Positions 9,355 to 20,769 of a stretch of 64,000 nt of DNA are shown here, in pieces. The stretch covers positions 18,931,513-18,995,512 of the forward strand of contig CM057147.1 of assembly GCA_029964075.1 (NCBI GenBank), given 5' to 3'. Numbering within the stretch: the stretch's first letter is position 1; every line of letters begins with the position of its first letter. A program made the position numbers and the translations under genes. Under the pieces are notes generated by a model. It ran no database searches. It saw only the letters and a list, made by a program, of their open reading frames with translations, and was not told the origin of the DNA. The stretch comes from Patiria pectinifera. Taxonomy: Eukaryota > Echinodermata > Asteroidea > Valvatida > Asterinidae.

Positions 9355-12300
9355 ATGCCAGAAGGAAGAAAGTTGGAGCAAACGCCGGAGAAGTGTTTTT
9401 CTTTCCTTGATGCATACTTGGAGTATTTGTCCAACAGCGGTAAACTCGAACACCCACCAACTGCCGTCAGAGAGCATCCTTGTAAGCAGAACGTTGATGA
9501 AGAACCAGCCTCCGTAACGATGCCTCGAAGACAAAAAGTTTCCAGGAATGGAACCTGCGCACGGAACCTGGAATCAGACTTTTGGGAGGATGTGGAGAAA
9601 GAGGGGGCCAACCTGCTGCGTTGCATATCACCACTGCGAATGTCCGAAGCTCCCAAGTCGGATGTACGCCCAAAAAAGCGGCCACGCAAAAATCGGAAGA
9701 CCATGACAGACAAGCCAATTCCATTCAGGGGTCCACAATCAGTCAGTGCAAATGGAGATGTCGTAAGAATAGACAATACTCGGGGAACACAACTATGCAA
9801 GAAAAGGAAGAGAAGGCGTAAAAAAAGAAAACATGCAGCTGAAAATGAGTGGAGTAAATCAGATAAATTAGTGGATAGTGATGGAGAAGAAAATGAAAGT
9901 GCATTCTCAGGTAAATTCATTAGCGACCCTGAGAAAGGAAATAAGGAACCAGTAGTAGAGCAAGGTGAGACTGTTACTGTAGATGGAGCTGATCCACAAA
10001 GAACCGCTGTGGATCCCCATCAATCCACTAACTCAGGAAGGCTCAAGATGGCAGTGACAGAACAGAACACCTTTCAGCCTAAGCGATGGAAAATCTCGGA
10101 GGTCTCAGAAAATCATAACATCAAAACTAAGGGGGAGAAACGTAGTTTGAGAGAGTCGTTACAAAGACAACAAGCAATCTCACAACTTACGACACCAAGA
10201 AGCTTCGATCCACAACAAGCAGCAAAGTCAACAGGCTTTCCGAGAGCTGGTGCGCTGATAGCTAGGTTTGAGGCAAAGCGAATGCAGCGCATCCGTACGA
10301 AGAGGACTTCCCGTAAGAGTTCAAGAATCGTAGTTAATTGCGCAGAAACACAGGAACAAGAAACCAGTTTCAGACATCGTCTTCCGAGCAAAAATTTAAC
10401 TTCCTCAACTGCAGCATCCGATGTGGAGTGTTCAACACATTGTGTTGACTCGTTGAAGCCACATGTCACGCCTACACCGGCAAGGTATTGCAGTGTACAG
10501 GAGCGCATTGCCGATTTCAGTGCAAACCGACAAAAGCGCATCCGTGAGAGACGATTTTCACGCAAAAGCACAAGGCAGCACAGCTCTGACCAAGACGATA
10601 GTACAGCACAAGTAGACTGTAATGTGTCAGCAAGTAAGCGTGAAGCGACCAGAATTTTAGAACCTAATTCTCAGGATCCGATGCCTTGTGTTGATCAACA
10701 ACCAACTCCTGAACAAAACCATACATTCAACCCACCAGGGTTTCACGGAGTAAAAGCCTGTATTGCTGCGTTTGAGGAGAAGCAACAAAGATGCAACAAC
10801 AGGCCCAAAAGGAAACGTCTCAAGAATGGTAAAGATCCGAGCACACGTCAGGGATCAAATAGCTCCACGGATTGCAGTCAGCAAATAACTCCAGATGCCG
10901 ATCAGCATGCCGCAACATCCACTTTCTTGAATCCAGATGATTTGGAAAGCCCCACCCTGATCAAGAACAAACCCACAGGAGAAAAAGACGACCATGCCAT
11001 CGCCACATCAAAGAGTAACCACGACAAAAGTCATCATGGATCTCAAGTGCACCGAAGAAAGGAAGCAGAGTCATCACCATGCTCAGATGGTGAAGACAGA
11101 ACAGCTCTTGCCTCCCAGTCTTTTCGATCTCCACTTGTCATGAGTATTAACCAAGGAGGATCTATTGCAAGAAGTACCAAGCTTCTTCGCAGAAGTCATA
11201 AGAGGAGAAGGCAAAATAGTGGGGGGTCTTTCTCAGAGTCAGATACAAGTTCAGCACTTAGTCATGCATCCAGTGATGTGGCCAAGAAACTCACATCGCC
11301 CGCTCAATCTTGCGTGGATCAAACTGCCCAACAATCGCCTCCTGTGGAATCCACAGATTGTACAAGAAAAACCGTCCCCTCAGATTCGTTCAAGTCTTCC
11401 TTGATTGGTGCTGTCCAAGCATTGCATGCCAAAACTGTACACAGGAAGCATCACAGAAGAAAAAGAGACACTCGCGTTTCATCATCAGAATCCAAGAAAC
11501 AGACAGTCAGCGACTTGGTTGATGTGCCTTCTGTAGATGGTAGACCTTCCCAACGACAATCACCAACTGCAGCAAGAACCTTGCCTGCTTCACAGCCTTT
11601 TGGGTTTGTCAGGTTCACCCTCAATGCACGCAGACCGTTGGTGAGAAGAAAGGAACCTATCATGCTGGAGCGTCTCTTCTCAAGCAGCGAAGAGACTGAT
11701 CAGGACGTGGCCAGTGCAAGGGCAGCCAGTCAGGAGTTCCTCCGTGAGAATCCAGACTGCGGGGATAAAGGAGTTGCTGATTGCAATGATCTTGGCAGTC
11801 AGGGTTGCACTTCTGAAGATGAGGGCAGCGCGGTCGACAGTTGTGCACTGGATGTTGTTGAAATTGATAACACAAGTGTTGAAAATAATGCAGAGGAAAA
11901 TCCTAGTGAAGAACTTAAAGAAGACCCTAGTTGTCAGAAATCCAAGCAGTCATTCAAAGCAACTGAGCAGAATCAGCCGGCATTCAAAACAAAACCTCAA
12001 AATGGACTGACCCAACAAGAGTTAAGAAAGTCAAAGAAACGAGCCCCGAAAGGGAAGAAATTTACCAAAAAGACTCGTACCAAGCAGACTGAGCCAAACA
12101 TTGAAAAACAAGATGAAGCGATGACGACAAGAACCGCAAAGGAAGAAGGGCTTCTGGTGGATCTCAAAAATCGATTGAGCCGGCGAAAAAATAAATACAG
12201 AAAGCATAAAAGAGCTGAGAAAATTGCAAGAAATACTGCTACCAGAAAGCGTTGTTCCAGAGATGCCAAATTGAAGAACTCTCAGACAGACGGAGATGGG

Positions 12301-12388
12301 AAGAAGACACCAACATTGCTGACAACATGGAGTGGTGCAATTCATGCAGTGCAAGAGGAACAACATTACCCGAGAATCCAGGACAACA
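9355..12388 (+). CDS. Unrecognised protein, coding exon 1
   Basis: Large exon for residues 1-1011. ATG 9355 is the first Met after an in-frame TGA at 9304, and CTCTCAG just before it could be a 3' splice site, so the true start may be upstream. A second possible 3' splice site (TTTCAG) lies at 9216. The exon ends at AACA|GTAAGTAG, phase 1. The region upstream is open in a different frame (see findings). Confidence 0.75.
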
Positions 12389-15027
12389 GTAAGTAGAGTT
12401 TGAGGGTCTCTCACCTCCATCAGCCTTCTCCAATGCAGTTATTTTTAACAATAATTTTGCTTAACAATTTTATTGTTCTACTAAGCGTAGAATTCTGTGC
12501 CTACCCCCTTTCTGTGTTTGCAGTGTCAGCACAGTAGTTCTGCAAGAAACCCTGTAAGCACAGAATCAAAAGGTTCATGCTAACCGGTGAAATATGGTGT
12601 TAGCCCAGGAGTCTCATCACTATCCGGTTCGTTAGTGTGACGTCACTTCAGTTTAAACCATGGTCACTGCACATTGGAACCATTGGAACCGGAAGTTAAC
12701 ACAACTTGAGTGTTTAGCCAATGGGCGCTTGTAATTAGTGGTGGGTGAGCGTGTATGACTAAGTCACTGAACAGGATAGAAGTGCTAATCTGTTTTCCGC
12801 TTTTCTTGCTAATTAATTTCCACAGGGGAAAGCTGCCAGAGAATAGTGCCTTCCTTCCCTGTGGAATGGGAAGACCCTCTGGTGCCCGGCATGCAGCAGC
12901 AAATGCATCGGCAGTATCTGCAGGACAGATTCTTTAAACTGCTGTCAAAACAGGCAAAGGAAATGCAACAGACCCATCGACATCCCCAAAAACGATCGAA
13001 CAAGAAGAAAAAGGATAAGCAACAGGCTGAAAATCATCAAAATAGGTATTTGATGACCTTTTCTAAGGGAATAAATGTGTGCTTGGGAGGTTTTGAACAC
13101 TCTGTTTAAGACCGGTAGGAGTCTGGATGCTGATTATCAGCACCCAGACTCCAACCGGTCTTAAACATAGTGTTTAATACCGACCAAACACATATCTATT
13201 CCCATTCATAAATACCTTTTCGGTAAAAAAATCTGAACTTTTCGGTCCAGAAGTCAAAACAAGCCGAAAATTAAAAATTTTCAACAATTTTGTACAAGGG
13301 TTTCCCCTTCATGCTATATAATGGAGTGTCTAGCTAGCGAGCAAGTCATAAAGAACTCCTTTTATGGAGACTGGCGCACGCATCAGGCGTACTGAACAAT
13401 GTTGCGCAGAATGCAGCTGTGGCGGTGCATTGTGAATATAGGACTATGAAACACTGACTTACTGGTAGTATTACACATGCCTACGTGAGGAATGTTAATG
13501 TTCAACTAATAAAAACGATAAAAGGCACTGGATTTCATAGAAGTCCAAATTTCATGTGACACTGGAATAGTTTTTAAGATCAGCCAGCTGGTGTTTTATC
13601 AACCATTTAAGAGCGGCCATGCGACGGGCTCTCGACCAATAGGAATGGGTAAACTGCCTGAGGTATTTATGAATATGAAGTAATAGGTCCAAAAAATTTT
13701 TTTTTTTTTAAATAGATGACTTGTTCCTCGTATTCAAAAGACAAAATCTAACAGTAAAAAAATAATGTTTTGAGTCTTGATTCAAATGATTAAAATTCAT
13801 TTGTATGAATGCTTGGGTGTGACCTGTAATTCTCACTCGACTCAATAGCTTCCAATGGCATTCCATGGACAGCTACAAAAATGGGTTCTTTTAGTAAAAC
13901 GTGCATTACTTCTGATAGCATGGATCAATTTTAGTAATTTCTTTTTTGAGATGAGTGGAAGAAAATGCTCTTTTGAGATATACTTCATTGGTGTTTCAAA
14001 ATTTGATTGCTTTTAAATTAAAAACAAACAAGTGTGAGTGCACAATAAGCTCTGGCCGTGTTGCATGAAGTCTTACATAACAGTCTTGCATGAAATCGAT
14101 GAAAATGCTTCCTGCCAGAGCTGAAAAAAATGCAACGCCGAAAAATGCAACGCCTATGGCACATATGGAACACCATACTTTTGGACAATTTTCCAGGGAC
14201 AGACAGACAGACAGACAGACCGACCGACCACCAAGTAACATGTAGAAGCTCCTGCCAGAGCTTAAAAATAATTAATTTGGGTCACTTTCTTTTTGACTCA
14301 ACCCTGTATAAAAGTTCTCCATTTTAGGAGTCCGGAAAGGGGTGTCACACTCACTTATAGTTGGAACATAGTACACTGGTATCGTTTCGGTTTGCGGTAA
14401 CACCATGTGGTAATAACTACTGCTTTTTGCAACTAAAAGCAAAGTTGATAAATAAGCGGCGGGACAAGTTCTTTTCTTTTCTAATATCTTCAGTTCAGTA
14501 GTTATTACATTACCGGGTGTTATCGCCAACACCCGACTCAACCACCATCCACCACCATGCAGCCTCTCAAATAGTACATGTACACTGTGGTTTTGAAACA
14601 CATTAGGTCGGAAGATAGATGATGGGATTGTTCCTTTGATGATACAAGCATGGCATTTGGCACACAGTCAGAGTATGTCATGAGAAAGTTATTTGGCTAT
14701 AGGGCCATCGCAGATTTGTCCTGTGAAAAAAATTTAGGTAGAATAACAAGCAATGGCAGTCATTTTGAAAATTTGTATCATCAAAGGCACAATTCCCCCA
14801 CATATTTCCCCTATCTGCCCCATTACATGTACAATGATAAGCCTTCATCATTCAATTTCAGATCTGTGAATGCAACAATGTTTCTTGTTCTTTGTCTTTC
14901 AAATGTCAGCGTTCGGAGAATAACGACGGAACTTGAAAACGACGGTTGGATCGACTACACAACCCTACCTGAGATCTTGACACTGCAAAACCCAAAAAGA
15001 TTCATCCGAAGGACCAAGAAGAAATAG
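9355..15027 (+). CDS. Unrecognised basic nuclear-type protein, 3 coding exons, 1123 aa (gene-level entry)
   Basis: Coding exons 9355-12388, 12826-13045 and 14910-15027 join in phase (phase 1, then phase 2) to 1123 codons and a TAG. I do not recognise the family. The protein is very rich in Lys, Arg, Ser and Gln, with nuclear-localisation-like clusters (KKRPRKNRK, KKRKRRRKKRKH, RPKRKRLKNGK, RRSHKRRR) and acidic Ser/Glu runs. Three or more degenerate units of about 85 aa each hold a basic helix-like stretch (IARFEAKRMQRIR at about 298, IADFSANRQKRIR at 385, CIAAFEEKQQR at 469). The last two exons look more constrained: VEWEDPLVPGM, then WIDYTTLPEILTLQNPKRF near the C-terminus. No enzyme motif, zinc finger or membrane segment is visible. 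A chromatin or DNA-associated scaffold is plausible from composition alone. Confidence 0.75.
12826..13045 (+). CDS. Unrecognised protein, coding exon 2
   Basis: Follows a good 3' splice site (AATTTCCACAG). Phase 1 in, phase 2 out at AATAG|GTATTTG. Encodes about 73 residues including FPVEWEDPLVPGM and QYLQDRFFKLLSKQ, then a Lys-rich run KRSNKKKKDK. The 5' splice site forms the first bases of a hairpin element. Confidence 0.75.
13045..13219. mobile_element. Hairpin element starting at a 5' splice site
   Basis: Inverted repeat with arms of about 75-82 bp. The inner part is near perfect (TTTAAGACCGGTAGGAGTCT pairs with AGACTCCAACCGGTCTTAAA) and the outer part is looser (GGTATTTGATG pairs with CATAAATACC). 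The loop is ATGCTGATTATCAGCA. The left arm begins with the last G of coding exon 2, so the GT of the intron lies inside the element. Confidence 0.75.
14199..14228 (+). repeat. GACA/GACC microsatellite
   Basis: About five GACA units followed by three GACC units. Simple sequence inside the intron. Confidence 0.9.
14620..14822 (+). mobile_element. Deleted copy of the 19421-19735 foldback element
   Basis: GATGGGATTGTTCCTTTGAT, then GGGCCATCGCAGATTTGTCC and GTAGAATAACAAGCAATGGC, match the left half of 19421-19735. The right end (TATCATCAAAGGCACAATTC) is the inverse of the left end, so termini are kept but the interior is shorter. Confidence 0.65.
14910..15027 (+). CDS. Unrecognised protein, last coding exon
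   Basis: Begins after AAATGTCAG, completes an AGC codon (phase 2), and encodes SVRRITTELENDGW, IDYTTLPEILTL, QNPKRFIRRTKKK and TAG. No polyadenylation signal of the AATAAA type is seen nearby. The segment looks like a conserved C-terminal motif but I cannot name it. Confidence 0.75.
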
Positions 15028-15171
15028 GGATTTTTCCCCTTCATAATCACCTGTAATATTCACATTTTAGTCTTATTTATCAGATTAATTTCAATTTTTC
15101 AAATCGCGAACTGGCAATTTTGTAAATCCAACGTATGTCTCACCACATGATGTACATGTACAAGGTCGTTA

Positions 15172-15680
15172 AAGTGAAGATACAACATTTGCAAACATCA
15201 AAAAATGAGAAGATCAAATTATCACGAAATACCTTACTGGATTGTTAGGGAATGACAGTCGAAAGCATCCTGTAAACTTTTGGCTCTTGTTGTGCTGACT
15301 TGGTCAAGAAAACTTGTATTTTTCCAACGTTGGTCGGAGAAAAACCAGCTTTTTTCAGAAACTGCTTCTAATTTTTCATATTTAGTTATTCCACATTTTC
15401 TTTGCAATTGATTCCTCACCTGTGAAGAGGTAAAAGCCTGCCAGACTGATTATCTGACCTTACAATTCCCCAAAGTCTACAAATTGCTCTGTTTCATTTT
15501 GAGTGGGTTCAGGGAACCATACTACAAGAATATAATGGTTTTCTTGGTTTTTCCAGCATCAACAAAGCCGAAACGTGGAATAAGTCAGTTTAACAATATT
15601 TGCTATAACGTTCTAATCCTCCAGATCCATTTATTTCTGAAAATTGCAGCAAAAGCAAATGTTGTACATTCCCTGTAAGG
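15172..15680 (+). mobile_element. TIR element of about 510 bp, copy 1
   Basis: Starts GATACAACATTTGCAAACAT and ends GCAAATGTTGTACATTCCCT, so the ends are inverted (ACAACATTTGC). The same element lies at 55072-55590 in an intron of the remodeler gene. The interior includes ACCAGCTTTTTTCAG and a stretch with AATTCCCCAAAGTCTAC. No transposase frame. Confidence 0.65.
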
Positions 15681-15689
15681 TGGTGGTGT

Positions 15690-15780
15690 ACCTTAGGCCA
15701 ACAAAAATAAGTCTCCGGTTTCTGGTATGGAGCTTGCCCAAAAAGTGGTGCGGGCGGCGGCTTTTTTTTTTTTGATTTTT
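15690..15780 (+). repeat. Dispersed repeat with GTTTCTGGTATGGAGCTTGC
   Basis: TCTCCGGTTTCTGGTATGGA, then GCTTGCCCAAAAAGTGG and a poly-T run, recurs at 18345-18450. It may be a retroposed element (a poly-T in this strand is a poly-A in the other), but no promoter-like head is seen. Confidence 0.45.
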
Positions 15781-16188
15781 GCCTCAAAATGTGTAGGGCT
15801 GATGACTGCATGACTGCAATGACTAGACTACTTATAATAGAATATATGTAAGCCATAGAGAGCATAAACTTATTCTCATAACCCCATCTAAAAACATTAA
15901 AAACATGTTAAAATTGTTCCAGTCAAACCAGTGAGTTTGGGTGTTTTGAACATCATCTTTCAAAAAAAAAAAAATTTTTCATTTTGCGATGGCTACGGCT
16001 ACCTTACCACGGCAATTAACCTTGGCCTTAGTTTGGTCTGTAATTGTTTTCTACTCATTAGATGTCACATTATAAGTGATGTGTCACATTCACTTTTCCA
16101 ACAGCAGCTAATTAAAGTTTCAGACATGCAAGTCTGAATTTAGGGAATTGCCCCTATCTGAAAAAAAATTCTTCAATGAAAAAAACAG

Positions 16189-16523
16189 GAAAGAATGTTG
16201 CAACCTGATGCCACTTTCTCCTTCATATATCATCTCAGTGAAGGTCAGTCATTGGAAAAATGTTGAAAACACATGAATCTGAGACTGACAAACATGTCCA
16301 ATTTTAAGAAATATTAAGATACCTTTTTGGAATCAAAAATATTGCAGTGACGTAGCTTTCAATGTCATAACGACATCTTCATTCAGCGGAGTGACTTAAA
16401 CCACTCCGGTCATGTGACCACCTTTTGTCCAATTTTGTTGGGAAATACTTTAAAATTTTCTTGACTCCATAGACTTTGTACACAACCGCTGAAGTGGCGT
16501 TTGGATACTACATTCTTTCCAAA
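16189..16523. mobile_element. MITE with TIR GGAAAGAATGTTG, copy 2
   Basis: Starts GGAAAGAATGTTGCAACCTG and ends ACTACATTCTTTCC. Internal GACTTTGTACACAACCGCTG is the inverse of the segment in copy 1. Confidence 0.65.
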
Positions 16524-16786
16524 AACAACAAGAAAGCATCTTGTAACAGTGCATTTCCTTAAAGTCATGATAAGGTTTTGAGAAATAGACCTTATGCATT
16601 AAGGCGGAGTCAGAGGGCAATAGTTTTGTAGTACTTGAATAAGAATGAGTAAACCTTTTGTGCATCCATTGTCAATACATTCAAATAACAACAAATTCCT
16701 GCTGAGGCACCGGCAACACGTATTTCTATTAAGTACTAATGGGATCCAGTAGATTATAAGATGGAATTTTGCGTCGGGTGATGTAA

Positions 16787-16961
16787 ATCAAATTAGGTTT
16801 TGCCCTTCACCGACGTAGAAACACTGTATACTCGGTGTGTTACCTCCCGAGTGAAAGTTGGTTCGAGTCGCACCCGAGTGATTTTTCCAACTTTCACTCT
16901 GGAGGTAACACACTGAGTATACAGTGTTTCTACGTCGGTGAAGGGCAAAACCTAATTTGAT
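16787..16961. mobile_element. Foldback MITE, copy 2
   Basis: Almost perfect hairpin: left ATCAAATTAGG, TTTTGCCCTTCACCGACG, then the inverse on the right ending CCTAATTTGAT. The centre contains GGTTCGAGTCGCACC. Flanked on both sides by ATGGGATCCARTAGA-like sequence, a possible target duplication. Confidence 0.8.
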
Positions 16962-17393
16962 GGGATCCAATAGAGTTACAAATTTTACCTGTTCCCAGAA
17001 AAAGCTGACAAAGTTATTCTGAAACCCTTGAATTTATTGTATTTTCAAATTCTTCAGCTGTTCAATTTTCCTGTGTTTGAGGAAAGTACATGTAGAATAC
17101 AAACCCAGAAAACCAGAACAAAATTCCGGGCTACCTTCCAGCACAAGATGGTCTGTCGACAAATTTGTTGATCACGACAAAAGTGGCAGCAACTTTTCCT
17201 GAAAAATTACCAATTTTGCCTGCATCCCTCCCCTACACATCCCCACCTCACCCCCAAAACCTGGATATGCTGATGTAATGGTCAATAGCATGGTGCATGC
17301 ATGGGATATGGTGCTGTGGCTTTTTGTTGACATTTACAAAAAAGTATTTGCATCATCCTTTTTTGTCTATGAAAGATCTTTTTGACAAAGATG

Positions 17394-17655
17394 CTAGTGT
17401 GAAACAAGTCGGCTGTAGATTTGAGATTTTCCACCTAGTTGGAATCTCTCAAACCTGTACCCGATCAGGGGTGGATTTTACCCATATAGAGTGCCTGATG
17501 ACCCGTGTAAAAGCCATGTTGGACTCTTTCTAGTGTGAAAGGGGTTAGCTGTAGATTTGAGAATTTACACCTGGCTAGAATCTCTCAATCCTTTACCCGA
17601 TCAGGGTTGGATGACCGGTGAAAAACCCATGTTGGATTCTTTCAGTGCGAAAGGG
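17394..17655 (+). repeat. Two-copy tandem repeat, unit about 125-140 bp
   Basis: CTAGTGTGAAACAAGTCGGC, GTAGATTTGAGATTTTCCAC and TACCCGATCAGGGGTGGAT recur about 140 bp later with changes (GTGTGAAAGGGGTTAGCTG, TTTACCCGATCAGGGTTGG). Local duplication, non-coding. Confidence 0.6.
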
Positions 17656-18344
17656 GTTCCAAGTTGGACCTGGCGGGTCCAACACTGAGATTGTAGACAG
17701 TGTGAAAGGCTCTTCTGACTTACCACTGCACTGTGTGCACTTCCTGTCCAAAAAAATTGTTGAGCAGTTCGGTATTTAAAAAAAAAAGCCAGTTCCCATG
17801 TAGTTTCCAATGATGCTTCAAAATTGTGTTTACATGCTGGCAGTGTTTAGACTGATTCCTAGAAGTAAATTCTCTTTTAAAGAGAACTCGTTAGTGGATC
17901 ACAGCCTGATTTATGGTTGGTTGTTTGAAATATTACAATTCATATCCTGTCATAATTTAGACAACAATGAAATCTGTATGAATACTGTTACACTGTTTTC
18001 ATCACCATTTTACAATGCAAGTTGTTCAAAAGATCATTAAATTTTGGAGCAGTCACATCTTCAATCGATGGAAGGTTTTGTGTATTGATCAGGGATTTGA
18101 AATAAAAGTTATATATTAAACTTAAAATCTGTTTGTGAATACTGTTGTTTGCCGCCATTTTACTGTGCCAGTTATTTAAAAGATAAAGAAGTTTTGGAAC
18201 AGTTGAGTTTTTTGGTGTTTTACTCGTTTTTATCTATGTGTTAAGGTTTTGTTAATTAGTCGAAACAAAACCACATGGTAAACATGAGCCTGATATGGAT
18301 TTGTATATATGTATGAGCACATTAATTAATTTTCTATGTGGGTA

Positions 18345-18413
18345 GACTAAGGCCAAAAAAAAAAGTTTCCGGTTTCTGGTATGGAGCTTGCCCAAAGTGG
18401 AAAGTGGCGCGCG

Positions 18414-18448
<35 letters not shown>

Positions 18449-18450
18449 TT
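18345..18450 (+). repeat. Copy 2 of the 15690 repeat with long poly-T
   Basis: GTTTCCGGTTTCTGGTATGG and CTTGCCCAAAGTGG precede a T run of about 30 (18415-18447). Further poly-T lies at 18638-18653 before CATAAGCCGGAGACTTAT, an inverse of the repeat start. Confidence 0.45.
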
Positions 18451-19420
18451 GATTGCAATGGTGCCCGACTAAACTTAGCTAAACTTAGTGCAAATATAGG
18501 AGCACATAAAGAGGAGTCCAGAGATAATCTATCCTAACACTTCATAAAAAATTGTGCAGCAATAGGCAGGATTTAGTCACAGTGAGTCAGTTTGGCGGTT
18601 TGATCTGTCATTTTTCTTTTCAATTTTTCATTTATTTTTTTTTTTTTTATTTTTTCGCATTTGCGCTGCGCATAAGCCGGAGACTTATAATACATGCTGT
18701 GCTGTTTATTTTGGAGAATTAGTGGAATACATTTGTTTCAATTTTATTAAAAAATATAATTTATATAAAATTTGGTTTTATTTATAAGAATTTATTTTCC
18801 ACTTGAGAAGACACACATCATATCCACTTTTGCCATTTATTTTGGAGAATTTGTGGAACATTCTTTTCAATATGTAAAATTTGCAAGACAAATTTATTTT
18901 AGGGGGCGGGGGGGGGGGGACCTCAATTCCAAATAGAACTCTTAGCAAGAATCTGTGGGGGGGTGTAGTTTCCCTGGGATAAATATATTTTTATTTTGAT
19001 CATGTCATAAGCAAAGAAATCATTCTTCATGATTTACGGTTTATGAAATGATCCGGATCAAATTGCCCAGTTGCTTAGCAACAGGCCAGAGACAACACGC
19101 CTCATTAAGTCCACACGTTGTGGTCCAACAGGCGGGGGTACAGTACATGTGATACTGATTAGCATTGTTCGACCATATGGAGCTATTAAACTTTGTTCAC
19201 AAATCATTTGCATTCAATCAAGGATATTACGTATGCAATATGCCATATCACTATGGCAAAGATTATTGTGAAATATCCTCTTGGGACAAATGAACCGTGC
19301 ATATGATGAGCCTCAAAATATCAGCTATTATCTCCTACAACAAACCATCCTTGAAGTCTATTACTTATTTAATAATATACTTATTATTGAAACCAAGAAT
19401 TCCTCAAAAGCGCCCCTGGT

Positions 19421-19735
19421 GATGGGATTGTTCATTTGATGATAAAAGCGTGGCATTTGGCCCATGAGACAGATATTTGGCTATATAGGGCCATCGCAGA
19501 TTTGTCCTTTGAAAAAATACAGGTAGAATAACAAGCAATGGCAGCATTTTTGAAAAGTTTGAAATTTGCTTGTTATTCTACCTACATTTTTTTCAAAGGA
19601 CTAATCTGCGATGGCGCCATAGTCAAATATTGTTCTCATGACATAGCTCTGACCATGGAGGAAGTTAATTCCTTCCTCCATGCTCTGACTGTGTGCCATA
19701 TTCCATGCTTTTATCATCAGAGTGAACAATCCCCC
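19421..19735. mobile_element. Foldback element
   Basis: The left half (GATGGGATTGTTCATTTGAT ... AGGTAGAATAACAAGC) is followed by its inverse (GCTTGTTATTCTACCTAC ... CATCAGAGTGAACAATC). Full hairpin of about 315 bp. A shortened copy lies at 14620-14822. Confidence 0.7.
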
Positions 19736-19847
19736 CCCCCAAATATTTCCCCTATCTGCCCCCAAATATTCCCCCTATCTGCCCAACTACAAGAAACCTG
19801 TAGAAAAAAAAGACAATGAGAAGAAATACAGTTTTATTTAGAGGTGG

Positions 19848-20022
19848 GAGGAAAACATCAGAATATTCTAGGGGAAAACCCATGGAATCAGGTAGGGACT
19901 GACAACCCAATCCACATATTGGCCCGGGCGGGATTCCAACCTGGGTCACAGCATGGAGGAAGGGTCACAGCTGTGGAAGGTGAGGAAAGTATAGGCCTAT
20001 ACTGCTACACCAACCTGACTTG
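19848..20022 (-). repeat. tRNA-derived SINE (minus orientation)
   Basis: On the minus strand an A-box-like TTGGTGTAGCAG (about 20002-20013) precedes a B box GGTTGGAATCC (19931-19941). The body contains GGTGGGAGGAAAACATC and GGGGAAAACCCATGGAATC, a phrase typical of widespread marine-invertebrate SINEs. A body fragment recurs at 8304-8330. Confidence 0.5.
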
Positions 20023-20769
20023 GGGAGAGCAAATTCAAATGATGCAGAGTTAAGTGTGCACACAAAAAAACAGGCTGTTGCATAAACTTTGAAAAAAGAA
20101 TTGTGAATTGTTGACAGAAGAGAAGTGATTAAAGTTCACTGAAAGAGTACATAAAAATAACTTTCTTGAAAATTGAAATTTAATATTTACTCTGTGTGGG
20201 TCAAAAAAAGGGGAGCTTTATTTTCAGAAGTTGAGAATCTGAGAATTTTAGAAACAAAACACTGTTTAGGACCAACTCTAGTACTGGACAAATCAATGCT
20301 TGAAAGATAAAATGATAAATTTTGTATGATTGGACAATTAAACTAGGCGGGTAAATTTTGGATACTTTTAAAAAAAATTTACAAGAATCACTAAGCAGGA
20401 TCAGGATTTTTTTAAATTTTATTTTCCTTGCAGTTGAATTGTGTCTGCAGCTTGTAATTGAAGCTTTCAATTATAGTACTCGTGGATAATATCCATATTT
20501 ACATAATTTAAACAATAACTTTGAAATGTGATTCATCAAGAAAGTCATGCATACTTGGATGGTTATTTGTGCATTCACAATTTGTCCATTGCATTTTGAA
20601 TGTGGAAAACACTAGGAAGAACATTTTCCCAAGCTTCCTGGCATTTACCTCTGCATCATATCATAGTACAGTCCCCCTCCCAAACAAAAATATGGGTACT
20701 AAATGCAGACAGAAATGCTCTAGATTACACCTGCAACTGCAGATTGCTTTTCACATTTCCACCATTTCC

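Larger units (their letters stand above)
13046..14909 (+). other. Second intron of the unrecognised gene
   Basis: Apart from the hairpin at its start, this intron holds a GACA/GACC microsatellite (14199-14228) and a copy of the element shared with 19421-19735 (14620-14822). No extra exon is evident. The 3' end reads TTTCAAATGTCAG. Confidence 0.5.

Noticed and set aside
9291-9920. 209-aa open frame on the minus strand
   Set aside because: Antisense of coding exon 1 of the middle gene; low-complexity Ser/Phe/Leu composition typical of antisense reading.
18411-18660. Retrotransposon 3' tail marking a LINE
   Set aside because: Only poly-T runs are visible; no reverse-transcriptase motif occurs in any frame nearby.
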